64,000 nucleotides of DNA from an uncultured Oscillospiraceae bacterium (GTDB lineage Bacteria > Bacillota > Clostridia > Oscillospirales > Acutalibacteraceae): contig UQDP01000005.1 of the NCBI GenBank assembly GCA_900539845.1, forward strand, positions 62,001 to 126,000. The letters are read 5' to 3'. This document shows positions 51,649 to 59,885 of this stretch, piece after piece. The notes under the pieces are model-generated. The model saw only the letters and a list, made by a program, of their open reading frames with translations. It searched no databases and had not been told where the DNA came from. The position numbers and the translations under genes were made by a program. Numbering within the stretch: position 1 is the stretch's first letter; each line of letters opens with the position of its first letter.

Positions 51649-52383
51649 ATGGAGAACAGTTTAGAAAGGCTTTCCGATGCTATCTATATAGAAGTGAGCC
51701 CGGAGCATACTTTCGGCACGGACGCGCTTTTGCTTGCGTATTTCGCAAGACCTAAGAATAACGATACGGCAATGGATATGGGTACGGGCTGCGGGATCAT
51801 TCCGTTTCTGTGGCTCAGAAATCCCGATCAAAGCACGGTGCACTGCCTGGATATCCAGCAAAACGCCGTTGAGCAGGTTCGGCGCAGTATAGAAAGAAAT
51901 GCTTTGCAGGGCAGGCTTGTTCCTCATCTCTGCGATCTTCGCGAGATCCGTTCTCAGTTTGCGGCGGAGGGATTTTCGCTTGTAACCATGAATCCGCCGT
52001 ATAAACCCGTGGGAACGGGGATCGAATCCAAAAATGACAGTGCCAAGATCGCGCGGCACGAGATCTGCTGCAATATAGAGGATGCTGTTAAAGCGGCGGC
52101 TTATCTGCTTAAATTCGGCGGCAGGTTCTGTATGTGCCACCGCCCGGAACGGCTTGCGGACGCGGTCTGCATTATGAGAAAATACAGCCTTGAGCCGAAA
52201 AGACTGCGTTTTGTGGTTGACAAAAGCGGTGAAGAGCCGTTTTTGTTTCTCATAGAGGGTAAGAAAAACGCAAAGCCGTTTTTAAGGATCGAGCCTCAGC
52301 TGCAGATCAAAAAGGATAACGGTAAATTTACAGAAGAAATGCTGTCGGTCTACGGCTCATATGCGGATGGGTATGATAAATGA
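51649..52383 (+). CDS. TrmN6-like N6-adenine methyltransferase (tRNA1 A37 type)
   Basis: A 244-aa SAM-dependent methyltransferase. Motif I is AMDMGTGCGIIPFLWL, and the catalytic motif VTMNPPYKPVG is the NPPY typical of N6-adenine methylation. In Firmicutes the gene next to rsmI in this order (YabB-like) is annotated as tRNA1(Val) A37 methyltransferase. I start at ATG 51649, 13 bp after lepA, since residues from there match the family; a further ATG at 51628 overlaps lepA. Its end overlaps rsmI by ATGA. Confidence 0.88.
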   Translation: MENSLERLSDAIYIEVSPEHTFGTDALLLAYFARPKNNDTAMDMGTGCGIIPFLWLRNPDQSTVHCLDIQQNAVEQVRRSIERNALQGRLVPHLCDLREIRSQFAAEGFSLVTMNPPYKPVGTGIESKNDSAKIARHEICCNIEDAVKAAAYLLKFGGRFCMCHRPERLADAVCIMRKYSLEPKRLRFVVDKSGEEPFLFLIEGKKNAKPFLRIEPQLQIKKDNGKFTEEMLSVYGSYADGYDK

Positions 52384-53198
52384 AAGGTACATTATATGTG
52401 GTCGGCACGCCGATCGGAAATCTTTCGGATTTTTCCGAGCGTGCGGCTGAAACGCTTGACTCGGTCGATTTTATCGCGGCGGAGGATACAAGGGTTACTT
52501 TAAAGCTCTTAAACCATTTCGGAATCAAAAAAGAGATGGTCAGTTATTATGAACATAATAAGCGCGAACGCGGCGAGATGATCTGTTCGCGTATCCTTGC
52601 CGGAGAGGATTGTGCCATCGTTACGGACGCGGGTATGCCTGCCATTTCAGATCCCGGGCAGGAGCTTGTTGCGCAGTGCGCCGAATACGGCATCACCGTT
52701 GCCGCCGTGCCCGGTCCGACTGCGTTTGCGACCGCGCTTGCGGTTTCGGGTATGGATACGGGCAGATTCACTTTTGAGGGCTTTTTGAGCGTTTCCAAAA
52801 AATCACGGTTTGCGCATTTGGATGAGCTCAAGGAAGAAAAGCGCACCATGGTGTTTTATGAAGCGCCGCACAAGCTTGCCAACACGCTTAAGGATATGTA
52901 CGCCGCTTTCGGAAACAGAAAACTCGCTATCGTGCGCGAGCTCACAAAAATGCACGAGGAAGTTATACGAACGACCCTTGGGGACGCTGCCGAAAAATAC
53001 GCGGACGGCAGTCTTAAGGGGGAGATCGTTCTTATCATAGACGGTAAAAAAGACGAGCAGCAGGAGATCACGCTTGCGGACGCGGTGGCGAGAGCAAAAA
53101 AACTTGTGGACGGCGGTATGAGCATCAGCCGTGCAGCCAAGGAGATTGCCGCCGAAACGCCGTTTAAAAAGGCGGATATTTACAGGGAACTCATATGA
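52380..53198 (+). CDS. rsmI: 16S rRNA 2'-O-ribose C1402 methyltransferase
   Basis: A 272-aa methyltransferase of the tetrapyrrole-methylase fold that 2'-O-methylates C1402 in the ribosomal P site. The N-terminus GTLYVVGTPIGNLSDFSERA, AAEDTRVTLKLL, TDAGMPAISDPGQELV and GPTAFATALAVSG are hallmark motifs, and FYEAPHKLANTL is in the C-terminal lobe. It overlaps both the upstream TrmN6-like gene and the downstream radical SAM gene by 4 bp, so the three are translationally coupled. Confidence 0.96.
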   Translation: MKGTLYVVGTPIGNLSDFSERAAETLDSVDFIAAEDTRVTLKLLNHFGIKKEMVSYYEHNKRERGEMICSRILAGEDCAIVTDAGMPAISDPGQELVAQCAEYGITVAAVPGPTAFATALAVSGMDTGRFTFEGFLSVSKKSRFAHLDELKEEKRTMVFYEAPHKLANTLKDMYAAFGNRKLAIVRELTKMHEEVIRTTLGDAAEKYADGSLKGEIVLIIDGKKDEQQEITLADAVARAKKLVDGGMSISRAAKEIAAETPFKKADIYRELI

Positions 53199-54064
53199 TC
53201 TGCAATATGTGCCCGCGAAAATGCGGCGTGAACAGAAAGGAAAAGAACGGCTTTTGCGCTTCGCCGCAGAATTTCCGTGTGGCAAGGGCGGCGCTTCATT
53301 ATTGGGAGGAGCCGTGTATCAGCGGAAAAAAGGGCAGCGGCACGGTGTTTTTCAGCGGCTGCAATCTGAAATGCGTTTTCTGCCAGAACCATGAGATCAG
53401 TCTTAAAAACAAAGGTGCGGAAGTAAGCGAAGATAAGCTTATCGGGATCTTTGAAAGACTGATTGCTTCGGGCGCTGAAAACATAAATCTTGTTAATCCA
53501 ACACATTATGCGCTTCAGCTCAAAGCGCTTTTTTCAAAATGGAAGTGCCCTGTTCCCGTGGTATATAATTGCGGCGGCTATGAAAGTGTGGAAACGCTGA
53601 AAGCGCTTGAGGGCATTGTTGATATTTATCTGCCGGATTTTAAATACATAAGAAACGATAAAGCCGCAAAATACAGCCGCGCACAGGATTATCCGCAGAC
53701 AGCGCAAAGGGCGATAGCGGAAATGCTGCGGCAGCAGCCGAAATGCGTGTTTGAAGGCGGGCTGATGAAAAAAGGCGTGATCATTCGCCACCTTATTCTG
53801 CCCGGAAACACAAATTCGGCTTTGGAGATCCTCGATTACTGTAAAAATCACTTTAAAGGCGCGTATCTCAGCCTGATGGCGCAGTATACGCCGTGCGGCG
53901 ATCTGGAAAAGTTCCCGGAAATAAACAGAAAGCTCACCCGGCGCGAATATGAAAAGGTGGTTTCCTATGCCGTTCAAAGCGGCTTGAACCATGCTTATGT
54001 GCAGGAGCTGTCCTCCGCCGATGAAAATTATATACCGCCGTTTGATTTTACCGGTGTGTTGTGA
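53195..54064 (+). CDS. Radical SAM protein, pyruvate formate-lyase-activase-like
   Basis: A 289-aa radical SAM protein. An N-terminal Cys motif (MICNMCPRKCGVNR) precedes the SAM cluster site FFSGCNLKCVFCQNHEIS (CxxxCxxC). INLVNPTHYALQLKAL and YNCGGYESVETLKAL are typical of the PflA-like group including the AmmeMemoRadiSam relatives. RHLILPGNTNSALEIL follows. A glycyl-radical partner is not in the window and the Cys-rich N-terminus resembles members of uncertain function, so it should not be named pflA. It overlaps rsmI by 4 bp. Confidence 0.87.
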   Translation: MICNMCPRKCGVNRKEKNGFCASPQNFRVARAALHYWEEPCISGKKGSGTVFFSGCNLKCVFCQNHEISLKNKGAEVSEDKLIGIFERLIASGAENINLVNPTHYALQLKALFSKWKCPVPVVYNCGGYESVETLKALEGIVDIYLPDFKYIRNDKAAKYSRAQDYPQTAQRAIAEMLRQQPKCVFEGGLMKKGVIIRHLILPGNTNSALEILDYCKNHFKGAYLSLMAQYTPCGDLEKFPEINRKLTRREYEKVVSYAVQSGLNHAYVQELSSADENYIPPFDFTGVL

Positions 54065-54129
54065 TAATATAAATTTGTAAGGCATAATTTTCCTTTCGCC
54101 GTTTTCGGCGCGTTTCAAGAGGTGCTTTT

Positions 54130-55053
54130 ATGAAAGTAAAAGATTTTTCTTTCAGGTCGGCTACGGGCATATGCGATATCCACGGATGTGAATTCGTTCC
54201 CGAGCAGACGCCGCGGGCCGTTGTTGCAATCCATCACGGTATGGCGGAGCATATGGAGAGATATGCGGATTTCGTTGATTATCTCACTTCAAAGGGAATT
54301 GCCGTTTTTATGCACGATATGGCAAATCACGGCAGATCAAATCAGAATCCCGATGATCTCGGCTTTTTCGGTAAAAAGGACGGATGGCTCGGGCTGATCA
54401 AGGATTATAAAACGGTCTTTGAGCTTTCCAAAAAAGAGTATCCCGATAAAAAGCATATTGTTTTCGGGCATTCTATGGGCTCTTTCGTTGTTCGCTGTTT
54501 TGACGCAAGATATCCTTCCTTGAGCGATTGTTCCGTTTATATGGGCACGGGCGGCACAAACGACGCTGCCGGTATCGGTATCAAAGTATCCGATCTCATT
54601 GCCGCAGTCAAAGGCGCTCACCACCGCTCCAAGCTTATGGATCAGCTGGCTTTCGGAAAGTATAACGCAAAATTTGAAAAGCGCACGGCTTATGACTGGC
54701 TCACACGCGATAACCGTATCGTTGATCAATATGTTGCAGATCCGCTATGCGGATTTATGTTTACCATTAAAGGAATGAACGATCTTCTTCATCTCAATAC
54801 CGCTGCGAATTGTGATGAGTGGTATTCAAAAATAAGAAAAGATCTGCCTGTTCTGCTGATCAGCGGAGCGCAAGACCCTGTCGGCGAGTATTCAAAAGGT
54901 ATCGACGAGGTGTATGATAAACTCATCAAAAGCGGTCATACGGCAGTTGCGGAAAAACTGTATCCCGAATGCCGCCATGAGGTGCTCAACGAGCTTAATA
55001 AAGAAGAAGTTTATGATGATATTTATTCATTTATTACCGAAACGGAGGACTGA
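54130..55053 (+). CDS. Alpha/beta hydrolase, monoacylglycerol lipase/lysophospholipase type
   Basis: A 307-aa serine hydrolase without a signal peptide. VVAIHHGMAEHMERYADFVDYL contains the HG oxyanion loop (first 20 residues of this strand), FMHDMANHGRS is typical of the Hydrolase_4 group, and the nucleophile elbow is GHSMGSF. Asp in LLISGAQDPVGEYS and His in PECRHEVLNEL complete the triad. AGAGGTGC precedes the ATG. It leads a run with IolB-like, Fe-ADH and EamA genes spaced 5 bp or overlapping. Confidence 0.92.
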   Translation: MKVKDFSFRSATGICDIHGCEFVPEQTPRAVVAIHHGMAEHMERYADFVDYLTSKGIAVFMHDMANHGRSNQNPDDLGFFGKKDGWLGLIKDYKTVFELSKKEYPDKKHIVFGHSMGSFVVRCFDARYPSLSDCSVYMGTGGTNDAAGIGIKVSDLIAAVKGAHHRSKLMDQLAFGKYNAKFEKRTAYDWLTRDNRIVDQYVADPLCGFMFTIKGMNDLLHLNTAANCDEWYSKIRKDLPVLLISGAQDPVGEYSKGIDEVYDKLIKSGHTAVAEKLYPECRHEVLNELNKEEVYDDIYSFITETED

Positions 55054-55058
55054 TTTTA

Positions 55059-55832
55059 ATGATTTACAGACCTGATTATGATGAAAACGGCAAAAAGGTG
55101 CTCTGCGAAAGGAACGGAGTCAACCCGGAAATGCTGATGGACATCTATGTAAAAAAGCTTAAAAAGGGCGAAGCTCTTGCAATCTGCGAGGAGAAAAACG
55201 AGTGCGCCGTTCTGCTGCTTTCCGGCGAGGTCAGTTTTAAAGTAGGAGCTACGATTGACGAGACCTGCAAACGGGCAAATCCGTTTGAGAAAAAGCCGTA
55301 TGCGGTGCATTTCCCAAAACAGGTAAAAGCAACAGTCACCGCGCTGGAAGCAAGTGAAGTTCTTGTTCAGCAGACGGATAATGACAGAACCTGGGAGCCT
55401 GTTTTTTATAATCCCGAAAATTGCCTTTATCAGGAATTCGGTAAAGGTCAGTGGGGCGGCGCGGGTCACAGGATCGTTTCAACTATGTTTGATCTTGATA
55501 ACGCGCCCTATTCCAATATGGTCATGGGCGAGGTGTTCGGTCAGCCGGGTAAGTGGACCTCCTATCCGCCGCATCATCATCCCCAGCCGGAGCTTTATTA
55601 TTATTGCTTCGACCGCCCGGAGGGCTTTGGAGCAGGTTTTGAGGGCGATACACCGTATAAAGTTATGAACGGCGACTGCCTTTGCATAAGGGGCGGTAAC
55701 GCGCATCAGCAGGTCACGGCGCCCGGCTATGAAATGTATTATGTGTGGCTCATAAGGCATCTGGACGGCGATCCGTGGGATAAGACCAGAATTTATGTTA
55801 AGGAATACGAGTGGCTTGCAAATGCGGACTAA
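55059..55832 (+). CDS. iolB: KduI/IolB-family cupin, 5-deoxy-glucuronate isomerase-like
   Basis: A 257-aa bicupin. The metal site is in TSYPPHHHPQPELYYYCF (HHH...E), with the later His in RGGNAHQQV. GFGAGFEG, YVWLIRHLDG and WDKTRIY match IolB, which isomerises 5-deoxy-glucuronate to 2-deoxy-5-keto-gluconate in inositol breakdown. The product would feed the IolC- and IolJ-like enzymes at 36051 and 35179, but the gene sits 18 kb away among other genes and diverges enough to leave the substrate open. ACGGAGGACT precedes the ATG. It overlaps the following Fe-ADH gene by 11 bp. Confidence 0.8.
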   Translation: MIYRPDYDENGKKVLCERNGVNPEMLMDIYVKKLKKGEALAICEEKNECAVLLLSGEVSFKVGATIDETCKRANPFEKKPYAVHFPKQVKATVTALEASEVLVQQTDNDRTWEPVFYNPENCLYQEFGKGQWGGAGHRIVSTMFDLDNAPYSNMVMGEVFGQPGKWTSYPPHHHPQPELYYYCFDRPEGFGAGFEGDTPYKVMNGDCLCIRGGNAHQQVTAPGYEMYYVWLIRHLDGDPWDKTRIYVKEYEWLANAD

Positions 55833-56916
55833 AGGCGTTATCTTAAAGGATATTTATGAGTTTGAAAAGGTTTCTTCCTGCAGGAAACCTTTTCTTTGCT
55901 GCGGAAAATCGTTTGAAAGCACACCTGCTTTTGCATATCTCAGCTCCAACTTTGATCTTACGGTTTGGGATAATATCCGCCCGAATCCGAGATATGAGGA
56001 TATGCTTTCCGCGGCAGAGCTTTTTAAAAAGGAAAAGTGTGATTTTATCATCGGTGCGGGCGGCGGCTCGCCGCTCGATTCGGCTAAGATGATAAAGCTG
56101 CTCGTTACAAATGATGTTAAAACGGCTCTGACACAGCCTATGCAGGATAATGATATCGGCTTTTTTGCCGTTCCCACCACTTCGGGCACAGGCTCGGAAG
56201 CCACCAAATATTCCGTGTTTTATGTAAATGAAAATGTCAAGTATTCCGTGTCAAACGATGCTTTTCTGCCCGATTTCATCCTGCTTGATGAAAGTTTTAT
56301 CAGTACTGTGCCGCCGTATCAGCGCCGCGCTACTTGCCTTGACGCTCTGAGCCATGCCATTGAAAGCTATTGGAGCGTTAAAAGTAATGACGAAAGCAGG
56401 GAATATGCCGAAAAGGCAATCCGCCTTTTTGTTGAGAATAAAAAGGGATATATCGCAAACGAACCCCAGGCAAACCGCGGAATGCTGCTCGCCTCCTATT
56501 ACGGCGGCAAGGCAATTAATATCACGTCCACAACTTCCGCTCACGCCATGTGTTATAATCTTACCATGAACTGCTCCACGGCGCATGGGCATTCCGTTGC
56601 AGCCTGCCTTGCTGAAATATGGAAATATATGAATGAGCATAATGAGTGTGTAAACGATAACAGGGGTCGTGCTCATGTTCTTAAAACACTGGATGCGCTC
56701 GGCGTTCTGCTCGGCGGTAAAGATTCAAGGGACGGTGCAGAACTGTTTTCCTCCATCATAAAGGAATTCGATCTCAAACCGCCTTCTGCAACGGTGAAAC
56801 AGGTTAAAGAATTCGTTAAAAGCGTAAATCCTGCAAAGCTGCTTACCAATCCCACGGTGCTTGAGAAAAGCGATGTGGAAGAAATATATAATAGGGTATT
56901 CGGAATAAATGAATGA
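55822..56916 (+). CDS. Iron-containing alcohol dehydrogenase
   Basis: A 364-aa NAD(P)-dependent group III dehydrogenase. GAGGGSPLDSAKMIKLL binds the nucleotide, PTTSGTGSEATKYSVF is the family signature, DALSHAIESYWS and TAHGHSVAACL carry the metal His residues, and the Asp is in ILLDESF upstream. It is close to butanol dehydrogenase or phosphonate- or lactaldehyde-type members; the substrate is not readable. It starts inside the end of the IolB-like gene and overlaps EamA by 8 bp, so it is co-transcribed and may reduce an aldehyde from sugar breakdown. Confidence 0.92.
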   Translation: MRTKGVILKDIYEFEKVSSCRKPFLCCGKSFESTPAFAYLSSNFDLTVWDNIRPNPRYEDMLSAAELFKKEKCDFIIGAGGGSPLDSAKMIKLLVTNDVKTALTQPMQDNDIGFFAVPTTSGTGSEATKYSVFYVNENVKYSVSNDAFLPDFILLDESFISTVPPYQRRATCLDALSHAIESYWSVKSNDESREYAEKAIRLFVENKKGYIANEPQANRGMLLASYYGGKAINITSTTSAHAMCYNLTMNCSTAHGHSVAACLAEIWKYMNEHNECVNDNRGRAHVLKTLDALGVLLGGKDSRDGAELFSSIIKEFDLKPPSATVKQVKEFVKSVNPAKLLTNPTVLEKSDVEEIYNRVFGINE

Positions 56917-57865
56917 TTCAAAGCTTTCAAAGATCTATATAATGACGCCGCTTGCGTTGCTCTGCTGTTTTTTATGGGGCAGCGCTTTCCCGATGGTGAA
57001 GATCGGTTATGAAATGTTTTCCATAAGCGAAAGCGATACCGCCTCACAGATCCTGTTTGCCGGAATCAGGTTTGCCCTTGCAGGCGCGCTTGTTATCGTT
57101 TTCGGTTCGATTATCGCAAAAAAGCCGCTTTATCCGAAAAGTAAAATGGAGATCGGGCACTGCCTTGTTTTAAGCCTGTTTCAGACGATCCTGCAATACA
57201 CGGCGTTTTATATAGGCCTTGCGCACACCAGCGGTGTAAAATCAAGCGTGCTCGTTGCGCTCAATGTGTTTCTTTCGCTGATCTTATCCGCTCTGGTGTT
57301 CAGAATGGAAAAGTTAACGGCGCCCAAGGTCATCGGCGTGATCATCGGCTTTGCCGGAGTTGTGCTTATTAATTTTGAAGCAGGCGGCTTCAGCGGCTTT
57401 TCTCTGAACGGAGAGGGAGCAATCCTTTTTTCGGCGTTCGCCTATTCGGTTTCAAGCGTGCTGATCAAGAAGTATTCGGTAAATGAAGATCCCGTAATGC
57501 TTTCCGGCTGGCAGTTTCTGATCGGCGGCATTGTTATGGCGCTCTTTGCTGTGATTGCCGGCGGCAGGATCCATATGCAGGTGGATATAAAAAGCGTGCT
57601 TGCGATTCTGTATCTTGCTCTCATCTCAGCTGTGGCGTATACCGTGTGGGGGCTCTTGCTGAAATACAATCCTGTTTCACGCGTGGCGGTAATGGGCTTT
57701 ATGAATCCAGTTTTCGGCGTTCTGCTTTCAGCGCTGTTTCTCGGTGAAACGGCGGAGGCTTTCAACGTGAAAAATCTGGTTTCGCTCGTTCTGGTCTGTG
57801 TCGGCATCTATATCGTGAACGCCAAGTTTTCCGCCGGGAATAAACCTGTTGTTGACAAATCTTAG
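56909..57865 (+). CDS. EamA/DMT-family transporter (ten helices)
   Basis: A 318-aa membrane transporter with two EamA repeats of about five helices each. The first repeat opens with LALLCCFLWGSAFPMVKIGY, and FIGLAHTSGVKSSVLVALN-type motifs (YIGLAHTSGVKSS) mark it. The second starts near residue 155 (GEGAILFSAFAYSVSSVLIK), with AVAYTVWGLLLKYNPVSRVA and FGVLLSALFLGE. Members export or import amino acids, sugars or small metabolites; the substrate is unknown. The gene overlaps the Fe-ADH and probably ends this operon. Its 3' end carries the promoter for the leader at 57912. Confidence 0.9.
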   Translation: MNDSKLSKIYIMTPLALLCCFLWGSAFPMVKIGYEMFSISESDTASQILFAGIRFALAGALVIVFGSIIAKKPLYPKSKMEIGHCLVLSLFQTILQYTAFYIGLAHTSGVKSSVLVALNVFLSLILSALVFRMEKLTAPKVIGVIIGFAGVVLINFEAGGFSGFSLNGEGAILFSAFAYSVSSVLIKKYSVNEDPVMLSGWQFLIGGIVMALFAVIAGGRIHMQVDIKSVLAILYLALISAVAYTVWGLLLKYNPVSRVAVMGFMNPVFGVLLSALFLGETAEAFNVKNLVSLVLVCVGIYIVNAKFSAGNKPVVDKS

Positions 57866-57880
57866 CGTTTTTGCTACACT
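57852..57880 (+). promoter_or_regulatory. Promoter of the leader-peptide/GNAT operon
   Basis: TTGACA (57852-57857), 17-bp spacer, TACACT (57875-57880), overlapping the end of the EamA gene. Confidence 0.8.
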
Positions 57881-57911
57881 TAAATCAATTTAAGGAAAGG
57901 ATATAACGGCT

Positions 57912-57995
57912 ATGTTTTCAACTCGCTTTGAACGCAACAGAGTTAACCGCCTTATGCAGCTCGTGCTCGTAGGGTCTCTTTGTTGTGTTCATTAA
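57912..57995 (+). CDS. Candidate 27-aa leader peptide
   Basis: MFSTRFERNRVNRLMQLVLV followed by GSLCCVH and a stop. AAGGAAAGGAT gives a plausible ribosome site. It has its own consensus promoter (57852-57880) and is followed 31 bp later by a strong terminator (58027-58062) before the first GNAT gene. The Cys-Cys-Val-His end and basic start resemble leader peptides that sense ribosome stalling, for example Cys-codon leaders or antibiotic-inducible leaders. No convincing antiterminator was found by eye, so regulation is a hypothesis. Confidence 0.55.
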   Translation: MFSTRFERNRVNRLMQLVLVGSLCCVH

Positions 57996-58026
57996 CGGGT
58001 TCGGATACATATTTATCCATATATAA

Positions 58027-58062
58027 AACCGCTGATGAGCATATCGTCAGCGGTTGTTTTTG
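58027..58062 (+). terminator. Intrinsic terminator/attenuator upstream of the GNAT operon
   Basis: The stem AACCGCTGA/TCAGCGGTT is followed by GTTTTTGTTTA, 18 bp before the GTG start of the first GNAT gene. Confidence 0.85.
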
Positions 58063-58079
58063 TTTATTGGGTGATCATT

Positions 58080-58538
58080 GTGAAAGATGAGATTTGTGAA
58101 ATCGGTATAGATGAATACGGTAAATGCTCTAATATTTGGGATATGGAAAAATGCCCGTTTACAGATGATTTTAAAAAGCAGATAACAGAAGAAAACCGAT
58201 CAGTTTATATATACAAAAGAAATGGTATGTTTATAGGCGAAGTTGATCTGGTGATTAATATGCCAGAGAAAGGATACACAATATTCGGTGAGAGAATTTA
58301 TCTTTCAAGACTTATTGTAAAAAAAGAATACAGAAAACAGGGAATCGGAAGTCAGCTTATTCAATTTGCAATCAAAAAGGCGATACTGCTCGGATATTCG
58401 GAAGTTTCGCTCGGAGTAGATTGTGATAATGCAGCTGCGTATGGATTATATATCAAAAACGGATTTTCTGTATTTGAAACCGCTCAAGATGAATATGGGA
58501 AGTATTATAAAATGCTTAAAAATTTAAAAAGGAGTTGA
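58080..58538 (+). CDS. GNAT-family N-acetyltransferase
   Basis: A 152-aa acetyl-CoA-dependent acetyltransferase. LSRLIVKKEYRKQGIGSQLI contains the Q/RxxGxG/A acetyl-CoA loop (RKQGIGS), and NAAAYGLYIKNGFSVFE is motif B. Start GTG 58080 is preferred for its GGGTGATC site after the terminator. Base composition is clearly more AT-rich than the following genes, a hint of separate origin. The substrate is unknown; the position behind a leader peptide raises drug or toxin acetylation as a possibility. Confidence 0.85.
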   Translation: MKDEICEIGIDEYGKCSNIWDMEKCPFTDDFKKQITEENRSVYIYKRNGMFIGEVDLVINMPEKGYTIFGERIYLSRLIVKKEYRKQGIGSQLIQFAIKKAILLGYSEVSLGVDCDNAAAYGLYIKNGFSVFETAQDEYGKYYKMLKNLKRS

Positions 58539-58542
58539 TAAA

Positions 58543-59103
58543 ATGTTAAACCATAAAGGAACGCAGATCATAAAGACCGATAGGCTGCTGCTGAGAGAGA
58601 TTAGAGAGTGTGATTATGAGGATGTATATGAATATGCACGCAAGCCTGAGGTGGCAAAGTATGTTTCGTGGAACGCGCACACAAATATGAACGAGTCCAA
58701 AGCTGTCTGCAAAATGTGGGCGTCGCAGTATGAAAACGATGACAAATATCACTGGGCGATAACGGTTGACGGCAAAATGATAGGAAACATAGAAGTGGTA
58801 GAACTCGTTGATGATATCGCTTATCTTGGCTGGACTTTGGACAGCGTATATTGGAATAACGGAATTATGACCGAGGCGGCGGCAGCAGTGCGTGATTATC
58901 TGTTCAATGATATAGGCATAACCACGCTTTATGCGTCTTACATAACCGAAAACATTGGCTCGGGCAGGGTAATGCAGAAAATCGGAATGAAGCCGGTCAC
59001 GCCGGAGGAATATTATAAAAATCTTGAGACGGAGAAGCTCGCAACAGAGATAGACGGCTTGCCGCTTTCGTTTTACGGATTAAAGAAAGAGAGAACAGCA
59101 TGA
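58543..59103 (+). CDS. GNAT acetyltransferase, RimJ/RimL type
   Basis: A 186-aa acetyltransferase. IIKTDRLLLREIRECDYEDV is the usual RimJ/RimL opening, IGNIEVVELVDDIAYLGWTL the central sheet, NNGIMTEAAAAVRDYLF the CoA helix, and NIGSGRVMQKIGM motif B. It acetylates protein N-termini or small amines; the target is unknown. AAAAGGAGTTGATAAA precedes the ATG. It overlaps the next methyltransferase by ATGA. Confidence 0.92.
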   Translation: MLNHKGTQIIKTDRLLLREIRECDYEDVYEYARKPEVAKYVSWNAHTNMNESKAVCKMWASQYENDDKYHWAITVDGKMIGNIEVVELVDDIAYLGWTLDSVYWNNGIMTEAAAAVRDYLFNDIGITTLYASYITENIGSGRVMQKIGMKPVTPEEYYKNLETEKLATEIDGLPLSFYGLKKERTA

Positions 59104-59876
59104 TCCATGAAAAAATCGACTCCGGCAAAGCGTTTGACTGGGGCAGAGCCTCAGCCGATTACGCAAAATACCGGGATATCTATCCGCCGGAATTTTATGA
59201 AAAAATACTTAGCCTCGGCTGCTGTGTAAAGGGGCAGAAAGTGCTTGATATAGGCACCGGAACGGGTGTTTTGCCGCGGAATCTCTATAAGTACGGCGCT
59301 GATTTCACAGCTGCGGATATTTCGGAAAATCAGATTGCCTATGCGAAAAAACTCAGTGCCGGTATGGATATTGAATATATTGTTTCGCCTGCCGAAGATC
59401 TTAAGTTTTCGGATGACACCTTTGATGTTGTTACCGCCTGCCAGTGCTTTATGTATTTTGACAGAAATATTCTGTTCCCCAAAGCACATGATTTTCTTAA
59501 AGAAAAGGGGCATTTTCTTATCCTTCAGATGGAATGGCTGCCGTATGAGGATGAAATAGCCGGTAAAAGCGAAGAACTGATCCTGAAATATAATCCGCTG
59601 TGGAGCGGAGGGGGCTATCAAAAGGGAAAAGTTTCCTGCCCGCCGGGCGCGGAAAAATATTTTGAACTGAGCTATGCCGGCGGATTTGATGTAAGCGTTC
59701 ATTTCACAAGAGAAAGCTGGAACGGCAGGATAAAAGCCTGCCGAGGTATAGATGCGTCTTTACCGAAAGCTCAAATATCAGAGTTTGAAAAAGAGCATTT
59801 AAAAATGCTCGGCGGTTATCCGCCGGAATTTGATATTTTGCATCATATAACGATCATAGATTTAATGAAGACATGA
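59100..59876 (+). CDS. Class I SAM-dependent methyltransferase (Methyltransf_11 type)
   Basis: A 258-aa methyltransferase. Motif I is VLDIGTGTGVLPRNLYKYG, followed by ADISENQIAYAKKLS and VVTACQCFMYFD (motif II, post I). RASADYAKYRDIYPPEFYEKI at the N-terminus (first 20 residues at most) is common in small-molecule methyltransferases. The acceptor is unknown. It is coupled to the upstream GNAT gene by 4 bp and lies 9 bp before a second methyltransferase. Confidence 0.9.
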   Translation: MIHEKIDSGKAFDWGRASADYAKYRDIYPPEFYEKILSLGCCVKGQKVLDIGTGTGVLPRNLYKYGADFTAADISENQIAYAKKLSAGMDIEYIVSPAEDLKFSDDTFDVVTACQCFMYFDRNILFPKAHDFLKEKGHFLILQMEWLPYEDEIAGKSEELILKYNPLWSGGGYQKGKVSCPPGAEKYFELSYAGGFDVSVHFTRESWNGRIKACRGIDASLPKAQISEFEKEHLKMLGGYPPEFDILHHITIIDLMKT

Positions 59877-59885
59877 GGTATAATT

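Noticed and set aside
53195..54064. Naming the radical SAM gene pflA
   Set aside because: Its Cys-rich N-terminus and lack of a glycyl-radical partner do not support a specific activase role.
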